This document shows, piece by piece, positions 33,154 through 42,434 of a stretch of DNA of 64,000 bases. Location: positions 62,001 to 126,000 of the forward strand of contig LUVW01000001.1 in assembly GCA_001661515.1 (NCBI GenBank). The letters are read 5' to 3'. Every line of letters begins with the position of its first letter. The first letter of the stretch is position 1. Source of the DNA: Capniomyces stellatus (taxonomy: Eukaryota; Kickxellomycota; Harpellomycetes; Harpellales; Legeriomycetaceae). The notes below the pieces were generated by a model that had not been told where the DNA came from, did no database searches, and saw only the letters and a program-made list of their open reading frames with translations. Made by a program: the position numbers and the translations under genes.

Positions 33154-33887
33154 ATGTTTTTGAAAAAGGTCCTAGGTTCTATACTATTGGTGGAATTTGC
33201 CTCAACCACTTCTGTCTTTGCAGCTCCTGACTCAACTGGCGCAAAGTGTCCAGATAATAGAGGCCATGAAAGATATTCATACGAAATCAATGAGGTTATT
33301 ACAGCCAACTCAGCACCTGCAATTGGCCCGTATTGTAAGCTAGGTTTCAAATAGCTGGTTTTGAGTGATGGTGCGAAGATGCCATATAAATACAGTGATT
33401 CGAAATCTTGATTATAAAAATCTCATCGTTATTTTAAATTTACGTTTGTATCCATTGTTGTCCCAATTAGCAAAAGCAATAATAGTACACGGGACTGTAT
33501 ACGTCTCTGGTCAGGTTCCAGTTGATTCAGCTTCAAAGTTAGTAAATGGCACAATTGTTGAACAAACGGTAAGCAAAGTTAAATATGTTTTTACTCTTTG
33601 GCGCATTTTAGCCATGAGTAGCTAACATCAGTAACGAGCAATTGATCCGGTCTATATAATAGAGAATCACCTTGCAAAACATGAAGCAAGTTTTGGAAGC
33701 AGCTGGTACCGGCATGGACAGAGTTGTCAAGACCACAGTTCTGATGGCTGACATCACTGAGTTTACCGCAATGAACGAGGAATACGCCAAACATTTCTTT
33801 AAGCCATACCCTGCTCGTGCGACGTACCAGGTTGCAAAGATCCCATTGGGTGCCAAGATTGAGATTGAGTGCATTGCTATACTCTAG
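33154..33887 (+). CDS. RidA/YjgF family protein with a signal peptide
   Basis: Exons 33154-33334, 33471-33568 and 33663-33887 give 167 residues. In place of the mitochondrial presequence there is a classical signal peptide, MFLKKVLGSILLVEFASTTS then VFAAP (likely cleavage after about residue 24). A 35-residue linker with one Cys follows. The RidA core is intact: IGPYSKAIIVHGTVYVSGQV, NMKQVLEAAGTGMDRVVKTT, PARATYQV with the substrate Arg, and the IEIECIAIL end. The second intron lies at exactly the same EQT/RITL position as in the upstream paralogue, showing descent from a common gene; the extra intron splits the Ser codon of GPYS. The predicted place of action is the ER, vacuole or outside the cell, unusual for this cytosolic or mitochondrial family. 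There is no KDEL-type tail. Confidence 0.92.
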
Positions 33888-34227
33888 GTGTAGATCCTTA
33901 ACATGGTATAAGTTTTGTTGCTGTCTATTCAATTTAGCTTTTATCTATGTATTGCTTCGTTTTAGTTACGAGTACTTGACTAGCAGTATATATTATTTAT
34001 CTTTGATTTCTCTTTCTTATTTACTTTTTTTTTTAGTAAATAACACAAAGAAATGTAACTCTGCAACAAAGGCTTCTTTACACGTTATGCCTAAATTTCA
34101 AATACTGGAGTGCTCATGATTTACATAACTCATCAATAACAGCAAAAAGCAAAAAATAGAGAGTAGAGCTCTGAGAGTGTGGTGATAAATTCAAAATGTT
34201 TGGTTCTTAAATTGCCGTTTTTTTTTC

Positions 34228-34290
34228 AAAAGAGTTGAAGGACGGGGTGTTTGTTGTGTGATTATGTTGCCAACAAATCACATACATAAA
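34228..34290 (+). repeat. Divergent relative of the R repeat tail
   Basis: This stretch reads TGTTTGTTGTGTGATTATG, then TTGCCAACAAATCACATACA, then TAAATAAA. It follows the same order as the end of the 358-bp R repeat (TTTTGTTGTGTTGATTCTG, TTGCTAATAAACCACATAAA, TAAATAAA). It is an old copy of the same 3' tail, outside the tandem duplication. Confidence 0.55.
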
Positions 34291-34692
34291 TAAAGACAAG
34301 CTAGGTTTGACTTTGCTTATCGCTAGTGTCAATATTTATGGTTTACGTAGGCTTTTTACACTCGGCGCCAGTAGCATAGCATTGTCATTTTTCTGACTTT
34401 TAAAGGGTTGTGGTCAATTGCAAAAACCCAAGCAGAATTTCACCTTTTAGAAAAGTTGATGGGGCAAGGAGGAAGAGAGAGAGAACAAAGAGACTACGCC
34501 TTGGGAATTGAGAGTCTAACAAAAGTGGTTTTGATATAGTACAGCATGACGGTAACTCCAGATTATCTAGCTGTTTTAAAAGTAAGAAAAGAACTGTATA
34601 GAATAAAAAATAAAAAAGAAGGTTTGAGCTGACCAGCTTTCTCGTGTAATATAATATCCATGTTGTTTTCTAAATTTTAAACTGACAGAGGT

Positions 34693-34827
34693 ATGAGTAG
34701 AGCTGTTATTTTACACGCTGATTTGAAACTGGCAGAGATTATACCTATTGTAGACGCATCCATATGCTTTTGTAAAACAGACACAGGTTTAAAGTTCAGA
34801 CTACCTGAAAGTCGATTTAAAGATTAA
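34693..34827 (+). CDS. Unrecognised 44-codon small ORF
   Basis: ATG at 34693 reads MSRAVILHADLKLAEIIPIV, then DASICFCKTDTGLKFRLPES and RFKD before TAA. The composition is protein-like. It follows directly after an AAACTGACAG acceptor-like site, and a possible upstream exon (MTVTPDYLAVLK then GTAAGA, 34543-34578) has the wrong phase. No family is recognised. Confidence 0.25.
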   Translation: MSRAVILHADLKLAEIIPIVDASICFCKTDTGLKFRLPESRFKD

Positions 34828-35493
34828 CTTTGACGATTTCAGAGTACTCATTGGGTGAATACTGGTATGCTGTGCCTTTTCGATAAATAAATCAAATTCT
34901 ATCGAGTAATATACGCCGTCTAGATTAAGTGCGTTAGTACAGAAATAGTCGAATGTGTATTTTAAAGAATGCGAGATTTGTAACCATGTAACAGCAAGAT
35001 AAAAAAAAGCGTAAACAGCGGATAGGTAACAAAATTCAGCTCAAACCAACATCAAAACATACGATTTGCACAAGCTTATAAAAGCTATTCCACCAAACCA
35101 AGTGTACTTTATTTTCAAATTTAAACCCAATGTGCTTGCTAGCTTGTTCTTGCGTTAAAAAACAGAATCTGCCCCGATTCAACGTTTATGTATAAGGCGG
35201 AATCTAATTAGTAAGATCAAATGTCACGTTTTTTGTTGCCATAAAGAATTCAGTAAATATACCAAGTGACGTGAAATCAAGTTGCCATAACGAGATGTCA
35301 GTGAATTTTTATTTGATAACTCGGTCAGGTCGCATAAATGGCAAACGAATAAAATACCACTTGGCATTGAAAGTAAGTAAAAGAAAAAGCGGATACCAAG
35401 GTCCAATACTACAAAACAAAATGTGTAAATTAGCAAGCTCGAAAATAAGTAGTATACAAGGGTACTGAAATACTAACGTTACAAAGTTTCAAT

Positions 35494-35550
35494 GTTTCAA
35501 CATTTTAATGTTTCAGCATTTTTAATGTTTCAGCATTTTTAATGTTTCAA
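35494..35550. repeat. 17-bp tandem repeat
   Basis: Just over three copies of TTTCAGCATTTTTAATG, the first slightly variant, in intergenic DNA. Confidence 0.85.
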
Positions 35551-36346
35551 GATTGATGAGGGAAAAAAGTTGAGAGAATCTACTTGTTTTTATCGTTTTT
35601 GAGATGTCCAATGGTTAGCAGGATCTGCATAATAAAATATTGTTTTTAAGATTAATGCCTATTCAAAAATCTACCAGTTTAGGAACCCTGTTAAAGGTTG
35701 TGCGAAGATGCTATATGGTTCCATGTTTTTCTTTATTGAAATAAGGTGGCCATATTATTGCTTAATGTTTGTGTTAGGGAGCAAGGATACTTGAATGAGT
35801 AGACAAAGCGGTGAAATTGTGGATGTTTTAAATAGGAGTAACGAAAAATAACAAATCCACTTTTTCTAGAGTTGATCAATTAAAACGAGGTAAATAAAAT
35901 AAGCATCTCAAACCAAAAAGGTATCAAACATTTACTTTTTAAAAAGAAAATAAGGGGAATGTGATGTTCTGGTTTTAATTAGAGTTGTAACAGTTTATGT
36001 AATTAGTCTGATTTAAACATTGGTGTTTGTTAGAGGTGTTTTTGGTGGTTTTTTCACCAGCAAATACAAAAAGTACATGGCAGTACATGGCAGGTACGAT
36101 AGTTTCAGTTGATAAAAAGAAAGGTTAATAGTGTAAAAATTGAATTATAAAAAAAAGTGGGAACAAGGAAATATGGAAATGTGGAATAAAGCAGAATGAT
36201 GATTTCAAACTTTCTTTTGAAGCTTGGTATTAGTTTTTTTTTTCTAAAAAAAACTATAAATATTTCGAAAACTGAATGGAATAAAAAAAACGTAGCTTCT
36301 TTTATTTGGTATAAAAAATTATTGTACTCAAGCTTAATTACAAAAA

Positions 36347-37840
36347 ATGGGAGAAAAATTCATTGGCTCAATTGACCAGGGAACTTCATCGTCACGCTTC
36401 TTGGTGTTTAACAGCAAGGGCACAGTAGTAGCCTCCCACCAAATCGAGTACTCCAACGAGTACCCCAAGCCAGGATGGGTCCAAAACTCGCCAAATGAGA
36501 TACTGCAGTCTGTCAACGGATCTATTGAGAACTGCGTTCAGAAATTTGTGAGAGCAGGACACTCAGCCAGCGACATTGTTGGAGTTGGAATCACCAACCA
36601 GCGTGAAACCACAATTGCATGGGACTCGGAAACCGGAGAGTGTCTTACTGACGCTATTATCTGGAACGACACCCGTACCCGTGATATTGTTCAAAGGTTG
36701 CTGAAGAAGGACACTGACTCGCGCATCCAACCAATCTGCGGTCTGCCAATTACAACCTATTTCAGCGCAACAAAGATGATATGGATGATTGAAAACGTCC
36801 CAGCTGTAAAGCAAGCAAACGAGAAAGGAACCCTGCGCTTTGGTACAGTTGATTCATGGCTCATCTACAAGCTGACAGGAAAACACATCACAGATGTTAC
36901 TAATGCCAGCAGAACTATGTTGATGGATATCCACACTTTGAAGTGGAGCGATGAGTCTTGCGAGTTCTTTGGAATTAACAAGTCGTGTCTAGCTGAAATC
37001 AGATCGTCTTCCGAAGTTTATGGCGAAATTGTCAGTGGCCCACTCAAGGGAATTGTGATTGCCGGAGATTTGGGTGATCAACAAGCCGCCACTGTTGGAC
37101 AGCTTTGCTTTAACGCAGGAGAGGCCAAAAACACCTACGGAACAGGATGCTTTATGCTTTTCAACACAGGAGAGAGCCCTATCTTCTCAAAGAACGGCCT
37201 TCTTACAACTGTTGCATACCAGCTTGGTCCAAACGAGAAGCCAGCTTATGCTCTTGAAGGATCAATTGCCGTAGCTGGGTCAGCCATTCAATGGCTTCGT
37301 GACAAGGTTGGACTCATCACTGAGGCTCCACAAATCAATGTTCTTGCCGAATCCGTAGCTGACAATGGTGGTGTATACTTTGTCACTGCATTCTCAGGTC
37401 TCTTTGCCCCATACTGGCGTGATGATGCCAGAGGTGTTATTACCGGACTGACCCAGTTTGCTACTCGTGGCCATATTGCCCGTGCCACCTTGGAATCTGT
37501 GTGCTACCAAACCAAAGACATCCTTGATGCTATGAACGCTGACAGTGGAACTGAACTGAAGGTTCTTCGCGTTGATGGTGGCCTTACCAACTCAGAAGTC
37601 GCTATGCAGATCCAAGCTGATATTCTCGGTATTAGAGTGGTCCGTCCTCAAATGCGCGAAACAACAGCTTTCGGTGCTGCTATTGCCGCCGGGTTGGCCG
37701 TTGGCCTTTGGAAGGACAAGAACGAAATCATGTCCCAAAATGTAACAACCGATTTCGTCAGCACCATCGATCAGGAAAAGAGAGACCATATGGTCTCTGG
37801 CTGGAAGAAGGCCGTTGAGAAGAGTTTTGGTTCCGTCTAA
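36347..37840 (+). CDS. GUT1: Glycerol kinase
   Basis: A 497-residue intronless FGGY-family kinase, of typical length for bacterial and short eukaryotic glycerol kinases. Clear motifs are FIGSIDQGTSSSRFLVFNSK at the N-terminus, TNQRETTIAWD, the AGDLGDQQAATVGQ ATP-binding loop, NTYGTGCFMLFNTG, FSGLFAPYWRDDARG and RVDGGLTNSEVAMQIQAD. It phosphorylates glycerol with ATP to glycerol 3-phosphate, feeding glycolysis through mitochondrial G3P dehydrogenase, or lipid synthesis. No targeting signal or membrane anchor is visible, so it is presumably cytosolic. Codon choice looks more GC-rich and regular than in neighbouring genes, which suits high expression; transfer from bacteria is possible but not shown. 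The start is the first ATG. Confidence 0.98.
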   Translation: MGEKFIGSIDQGTSSSRFLVFNSKGTVVASHQIEYSNEYPKPGWVQNSPNEILQSVNGSIENCVQKFVRAGHSASDIVGVGITNQRETTIAWDSETGECLTDAIIWNDTRTRDIVQRLLKKDTDSRIQPICGLPITTYFSATKMIWMIENVPAVKQANEKGTLRFGTVDSWLIYKLTGKHITDVTNASRTMLMDIHTLKWSDESCEFFGINKSCLAEIRSSSEVYGEIVSGPLKGIVIAGDLGDQQAATVGQLCFNAGEAKNTYGTGCFMLFNTGESPIFSKNGLLTTVAYQLGPNEKPAYALEGSIAVAGSAIQWLRDKVGLITEAPQINVLAESVADNGGVYFVTAFSGLFAPYWRDDARGVITGLTQFATRGHIARATLESVCYQTKDILDAMNADSGTELKVLRVDGGLTNSEVAMQIQADILGIRVVRPQMRETTAFGAAIAAGLAVGLWKDKNEIMSQNVTTDFVSTIDQEKRDHMVSGWKKAVEKSFGSV

Positions 37841-38067
37841 ATTGACAATAGCCTTAGCCACTTCTTGACTTTTCTTTTTTCTTTTCAAACAGTCTTTCTA
37901 GATACTTTATGTATTTCTTATATATTTGTATGATTATAATTTATTGCTTAAAACGTTTTATAATACAAATCAACTTCAACATCTAAATCAAATAGACATT
38001 CAGGAAGCTTACGTTTATGTCAATTTCGCTCTTTCTATATAATTAAATAAATGAGAGTGGTGAATAG

Positions 38068-38425
38068 GCTCCTGGGAGAGGAGTTAAAACAACCAACCGC
38101 CAAGATTCTCAAGAATCCTGACGGCTTTAGCGCCAAAGCGGTGCTGGCAACAGCGTCGTTTTTGGAGGCCATCCACAAACCCCGTTACTTGATCCTGCCC
38201 ATGCTTAAAGTAGCACCAATCTCCCTGAACCAATGCCCATCGGGTACGGACGATCTAATTGATCGAAGGGGTGTTGGCTAATAGAGCCATTTAAAATATC
38301 AAAATAGCACAGTGTTTTAAAGTATTTTTATGATATTTTTATAGTATTTTTATGGTATTGTTTGATATTGTATGTTTTGTTGTGTTGATTCTGTTGCTAA
38401 TAAACCACATAAATAAATAAATAAA
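38068..38425 (+). repeat. R repeat, copy 1
   Basis: A 358-bp direct repeat. Its first ~215 bp are clearly more GC-rich than the surroundings and stay open in one frame (LLGEELKQPTAKILKNPDGF ... TDDLIDRRGVG, then TAA). The rest is AT-rich and ends in an AAAT-repeat after AATAAACCACAT. This layout, the end of a reading frame, a 3' UTR with AATAAA and a simple-repeat tail, resembles a 5'-truncated non-LTR retroposon. An ATG at 38051 in the flank makes a 76-codon frame through it, probably by chance. Confidence 0.6.
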
Positions 38426-38897
38426 AAGTCAATAAAAAATCAATAAAACTAGACCAACCAACAACTGGATCTGATTTTGGCAAATAGTTAACTTCCACCT
38501 CACTTTTTTTGTAAGGGTTCACAGCAAATATAATCACAGTATTTTCTTTCTATTGAATTTGTTCACTTTTAGAAGCAATACAAGAGAATCAGTAAACTAA
38601 ACCACCAGAGAACCAACATAAGAAATCAGTAGTAATAGCAGCGGCAACATCAGAAATAACACATAAAGTGCGTAATTGTACACGAACGCAAACTATGGTG
38701 TTTTGTTTGTAGTGAATATATTTGCCTCAAAGCCAAACATAGTTATAAATTTTCATACCACGTAGTGAATACATGAGGTTGATCTTGTAAATTAGATTGA
38801 CTTTTGTGGTCCTGTTAAAAACGTACAGAATAAAAAAGATGATAATAATAACGCACGGGTTTATAATTTCGAGCACCTAGAGTATTATTTACTCTTT

Positions 38898-39020
38898 ATG
38901 CAGCGATTTGCAGCCAAGTCATTCGGTTGTATTTCTTTAGTTTACTTGCTGTTATTTGTTGGGCACTGTGGAATTACCAACATCAAAAATGCAGGATGTT
39001 TGATTTATTTAAAATACTGA
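38898..39020 (+). CDS. Unrecognised 40-residue hydrophobic mini-ORF
   Basis: ATG at 38898 reads MQRFAAKSFGCISLVYLLLF, then VGHCGITNIKNAGCLIYLKY and TGA. It has one predicted membrane helix and the shape of a small organellar or ER membrane protein, but no family is recognised. An identical copy is at 42907-43029. Confidence 0.22.
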   Translation: MQRFAAKSFGCISLVYLLLFVGHCGITNIKNAGCLIYLKY

Positions 39021-39469
39021 GCCATGTACTCTTATAATAAAAATATGTATTGAGCCCATGTATAACAAATGTGTAATAGCGCTTGTATGTATATGGGCTT
39101 GAGGTTCTTACTTTTGAGAACAGTAGTTGTATGTAATTAAATGGTTGGTCTACTAGGCCACGCTTAAAGTGATTAGATGATTATTTTTATGCTAATCATT
39201 TACTAGAACAGTCTTAATAATTAGACTGGGGTTTACCCAGTAGATTTATTGCTAATTACTAATTGTACAGTTGATACAGGCTCTTGATATTCAGTTTTAC
39301 GTTATAGGTAAGGAGTATTTTTTTCTAAGGAAAGCAGGTTTAATAAGATAAAGGTGGGAGATGATTGGTGGTACAGTAAATTCAATGGCTATTTCCTTGT
39401 TGCAATTATACAAAAGTATCATTTTTATTTACGACCTGGAAATTAAATAATGGGTAGAATTTAATTTAA

Positions 39470-39724
39470 ATGGAGAAAAGGCTTGAAAATAAAAGGGCCA
39501 GATTCAAACAAAAGAAACTGGGAATACAGTATATTGTAGTAATAATAATAATGGTTTTGGACAAACATAATAGTAGAATTCCCAGCGATTCTAGTTCTTA
39601 TTTACCAAGCCCAACCAAGAAAAGCAAAACATTATTAAAGGTGGAATTTAGGACAATTAAACCGATAAACTCAGTCAATATAAAAGTTAAAAATAGATAT
39701 TTTCATTCAACCCACCTTCTTTAA
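39470..39724 (+). CDS. Unrecognised 84-codon ORF
   Basis: ATG at 39470, Lys/Arg-rich with an internal hydrophobic patch. No motif is recognised and it may be non-coding. An identical copy is at 43479-43733. Confidence 0.22.
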   Translation: MEKRLENKRARFKQKKLGIQYIVVIIIMVLDKHNSRIPSDSSSYLPSPTKKSKTLLKVEFRTIKPINSVNIKVKNRYFHSTHLL

Positions 39725-40110
39725 CAAAGTAGTAGGAAAAAAAAAAGATTCAATAGTCGATATAGGGACTAAATGTCAATAGCAACAGCATCAATATACG
39801 TCTCTTTTTAGGTTTGAACTTGTTAGCAGCCTTTTTTTTTTACTTTTTGAAAAGTACTTTTGTTAAGGTTACAGAACTAAAATACCGAGAGATAATATCT
39901 GTCGTTCGTATAAATTTTACCCAAAACTTTCCCGGTTTTAACTAACCCATTAGCTAAGAATACAAAATCCCAAAGGTATACGGATACAGACAAAAGGGAA
40001 TTCGAATCAGGACCACATATTCAAAACAGGCGGATTTGCATAAAAGATCATTATAAATACAAGGAAATCAAACAACGTAAAGCAAGGCAGCGGAGAAAAA
40101 AGAAAAGAAA

Positions 40111-41799
40111 ATGAGAGTATCATTGCTGAACAACGTGCTTTACTGTTCCATTCTTTTGCAGTTGTCAGCAAATGTAGCTGGAAATAGCGAAGGGGGGCCG
40201 AATGCTGGAGGTGGGCAAGAAGAGAAGAAGGACGCGGCCAAGTATATTCTTGATGCTGATTTACGTTTGAGAAAAGGTGACTTGGCCGGTGCTATTAGGA
40301 CTTACAGCAGCGCGATTGAGCTGGCGGGAGACAATTATCTTGGCTACTTCAAAAGAGCAACAGCATACTTGGCCCAGAATGACTTTAGCTCGGCTCTATG
40401 GGATTACAACAAAGCAATTGAGATTAACCCAAAGTTTGAAGGAGCATATGAGCAACGGGCACAAATATACCTGAAGGAAGGCGAGTTTGACAAGGTAGAA
40501 GGCGAGGTAGAGTTGATTAAGAGATTGAACAAAGCCAACACATTGGCCGAGGAGATTAAGAAGCAGGTTCAGGTAGGAAAAGAGCTGCTGTCAAAAACGG
40601 GCAAAAGCGCAGCAAAAAAAGAGTATAGGGAATGTGTCAAGTTTGCCACACAAGCATTGGCAATTATGCCACGGAGGGCGGAGCTTAGTAAGTTCAGAGC
40701 AGAGTGTTACCTGGAGCTGGGGTCGACTATGGAGAGTGTGAATGATTACATTAGATTGTTAGGGATCAGGAGAGGCATCAGCGATATGGAAAAGTCTAGT
40801 GAGTACTTGAAGATAACAAACATTCAGTTGTTGTTCCTTGATCTGCCTGGCAAGTCGCTTGAGCTGATTAAGAACTGTTTGAGCTTGGATCCAGACAGCA
40901 AAATATGCTTCAAGCAGTTCAAAGCCATAAAGAAGCTGAAAAGATCGATTGAAAATGTCCAAAGCGAGTATAAAAAGAACAAGTTCAACACATGCTACAA
41001 GCTGCTGGTTGCTCCAAACGACAAGTCGGATGGGCTGGTTGGAGACGTGAAGAAGAGCATTGAGTCAATTGTTAAAGAGGGAGGCATTCCAGAAGCTACA
41101 AAATCCAAGCTGGTTGGAAACCTGCTAAGAATGGCCTGTAGAAGTGCAAACCATATAAAGAAATACCAAGAAGCAGTGAAGCTGGCGAACGAGGGGCTGG
41201 CAATTATACCCAAAGATGTTGCAATGCTGGTTTACAAGGCAGAAGCGTTGCTGGAAATAGGGACAGAAGAAAGCGTGAACCAAGCATCAGGAGTACTAAG
41301 TGATGCAAAAGAGGCAAATGAGGTCAATCCGTTTGAACACGAAAAAGATGACATGTCAAACAAAATCAACAACCTGACCAACAAGGTGACAACCGCGAAG
41401 CGAGAGCTGAAGAAGAGGGATTACTACAAGATTCTTGAAGTCAGCAAGGAGGCCACACAGCCCGAAATCAAAAAGGCATTCCGCAAACTGGCCAAAATCT
41501 GGCACCCAGACAGACACTCTGGCGAGGAAAAGGCAAAAGCCGAGACCAAGATGTCTGACATCAACTTGGCTTACGGCGTGCTGAGCGATCCTGAATCAAG
41601 GCAAAAGTATGATAGCGGGTTTGATCCTAACGACCCTGAAGCTGGCCAACATTCTCACCATCATCACGGAGGCGGTTTCCCATTCAATTTCCATGGCGGT
41701 GGCCACGAACACATGTTTAGACATGGCGGTGGCGGTGGCGGTCAAAGGTTCAAGCAAAACTTTGGTGGGCAGCACTTTGGTTTCGACTTTAACTTTTAA
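40111..41799 (+). CDS. DNAJC3: DNAJC3/P58IPK-type ER TPR co-chaperone, copy 1
   Basis: A 562-residue intronless protein. A signal peptide (MRVSLLNNVLYCSILLQLSA, cleavage near NVAG) leads into about nine TPR-like repeats (residues 40-420, for example AIRTYSSAIELAGDNYLGYF and ALWDYNKAIEINP). A J domain follows from about residue 436 (RDYYKILEVSKEATQPEIKK) with the catalytic HPD at 465-467. The tail is rich in His and Gly (HSHHHHGGGF, GGGGGGQRF). P58IPK proteins sit in the ER lumen, bind unfolded clients through the TPRs and stimulate the BiP ATPase through the J domain. There is no HDEL-type signal at the end (FDFNF), as in other family members. The start is the first ATG, next to the signal peptide. 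A second identical gene lies 4,009 bp downstream. Confidence 0.93.
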   Translation: MRVSLLNNVLYCSILLQLSANVAGNSEGGPNAGGGQEEKKDAAKYILDADLRLRKGDLAGAIRTYSSAIELAGDNYLGYFKRATAYLAQNDFSSALWDYNKAIEINPKFEGAYEQRAQIYLKEGEFDKVEGEVELIKRLNKANTLAEEIKKQVQVGKELLSKTGKSAAKKEYRECVKFATQALAIMPRRAELSKFRAECYLELGSTMESVNDYIRLLGIRRGISDMEKSSEYLKITNIQLLFLDLPGKSLELIKNCLSLDPDSKICFKQFKAIKKLKRSIENVQSEYKKNKFNTCYKLLVAPNDKSDGLVGDVKKSIESIVKEGGIPEATKSKLVGNLLRMACRSANHIKKYQEAVKLANEGLAIIPKDVAMLVYKAEALLEIGTEESVNQASGVLSDAKEANEVNPFEHEKDDMSNKINNLTNKVTTAKRELKKRDYYKILEVSKEATQPEIKKAFRKLAKIWHPDRHSGEEKAKAETKMSDINLAYGVLSDPESRQKYDSGFDPNDPEAGQHSHHHHGGGFPFNFHGGGHEHMFRHGGGGGGQRFKQNFGGQHFGFDFNF

Positions 41800-42076
41800 G
41801 CAACATCTTTTTTTTTTTTTCATTCACACCCTTCTCATTTCTACTTTGTTTTATTTTGTTTTTTTTCCCTCCCCGCAAAACCAAGTCATACCCGAGTGTA
41901 CCTTATGTTTACACCCGATTCCATCATCACCTTCACCTTTTTTTTTCTCCTTTTTAGTATTATTTTGCTATCTTTACAAATCTTGTCATTAACTAGCTTT
42001 TATGCACTTTTCATGTCTTACACACAATAAAAACGTAAAGATACAATGTCGAGGGTGCAACTAAACGTACACTCCA
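41800..42076. other. 3' flank of DNAJC3-like copy 1
   Basis: Pyrimidine-rich 3' UTR with AATAAA at about 42025, ending at the R repeat. The same sequence recurs at 45809-46085. Confidence 0.5.
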
Positions 42077-42434
42077 GCTCCTGGGAGAGGAGTTAAAACA
42101 ACCAACCGCCAAGATTCTCAAGAATCCTGACGGCTTTAGCGCCAAAGCGGTGCTGGCAACAGCGTCGTTTTTGGAGGCCATCCACAAACCCCGTTACTTG
42201 ATCCTGCCCATGCTTAAAGTAGCACCAATCTCCCTGAACCAATGCCCATCGGGTACGGACGATCTAATTGATCGAAGGGGTGTTGGCTAATAGAGCCATT
42301 TAAAATATCAAAATAGCACAGTGTTTTAAAGTATTTTTATGATATTTTTATAGTATTTTTATGGTATTGTTTGATATTGTATGTTTTGTTGTGTTGATTC
42401 TGTTGCTAATAAACCACATAAATAAATAAATAAA
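42077..42434 (+). repeat. R repeat, copy 2
   Basis: Identical to copy 1 as far as I compared. It lies at the junction of the two 4,009-bp units, preceded by the 3' flank of the first DNAJC3-like gene. Confidence 0.6.

Larger units (their letters stand above)
33888..36346. other. Spacer before glycerol kinase
   Basis: About 2.5 kb, AT-rich. Contains an R-tail relative at 34228-34290, a 17-bp tandem repeat at 35494-35550, and two short frames with gene-like features (34693-34827, and an ATG at about 35305 leading to a GTAAGT donor at about 35371). No gene could be completed. Confidence 0.45.
38426..40110. other. Upstream region of DNAJC3-like copy 1
   Basis: About 1.7 kb, AT-rich. Two small open frames are noted (38898-39020 and 39470-39724). 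No other gene is recognised. The same region recurs 4,009 bp downstream (42435-44119). Confidence 0.5.

Noticed and set aside
35224..35468. Overlapping 65-70 codon frames on both strands near 35.3 kb
   Set aside because: A good GTAAGT donor exists on the plus strand, but no second exon could be found and neither reading matches a family.
38051..38281. 76-codon ORF at the left edge of the duplication
   Set aside because: Its start codon is in unique flank while the body is the R repeat; in copies 2 and 3 the same body has no start. It is more likely a repeat fragment than a gene.
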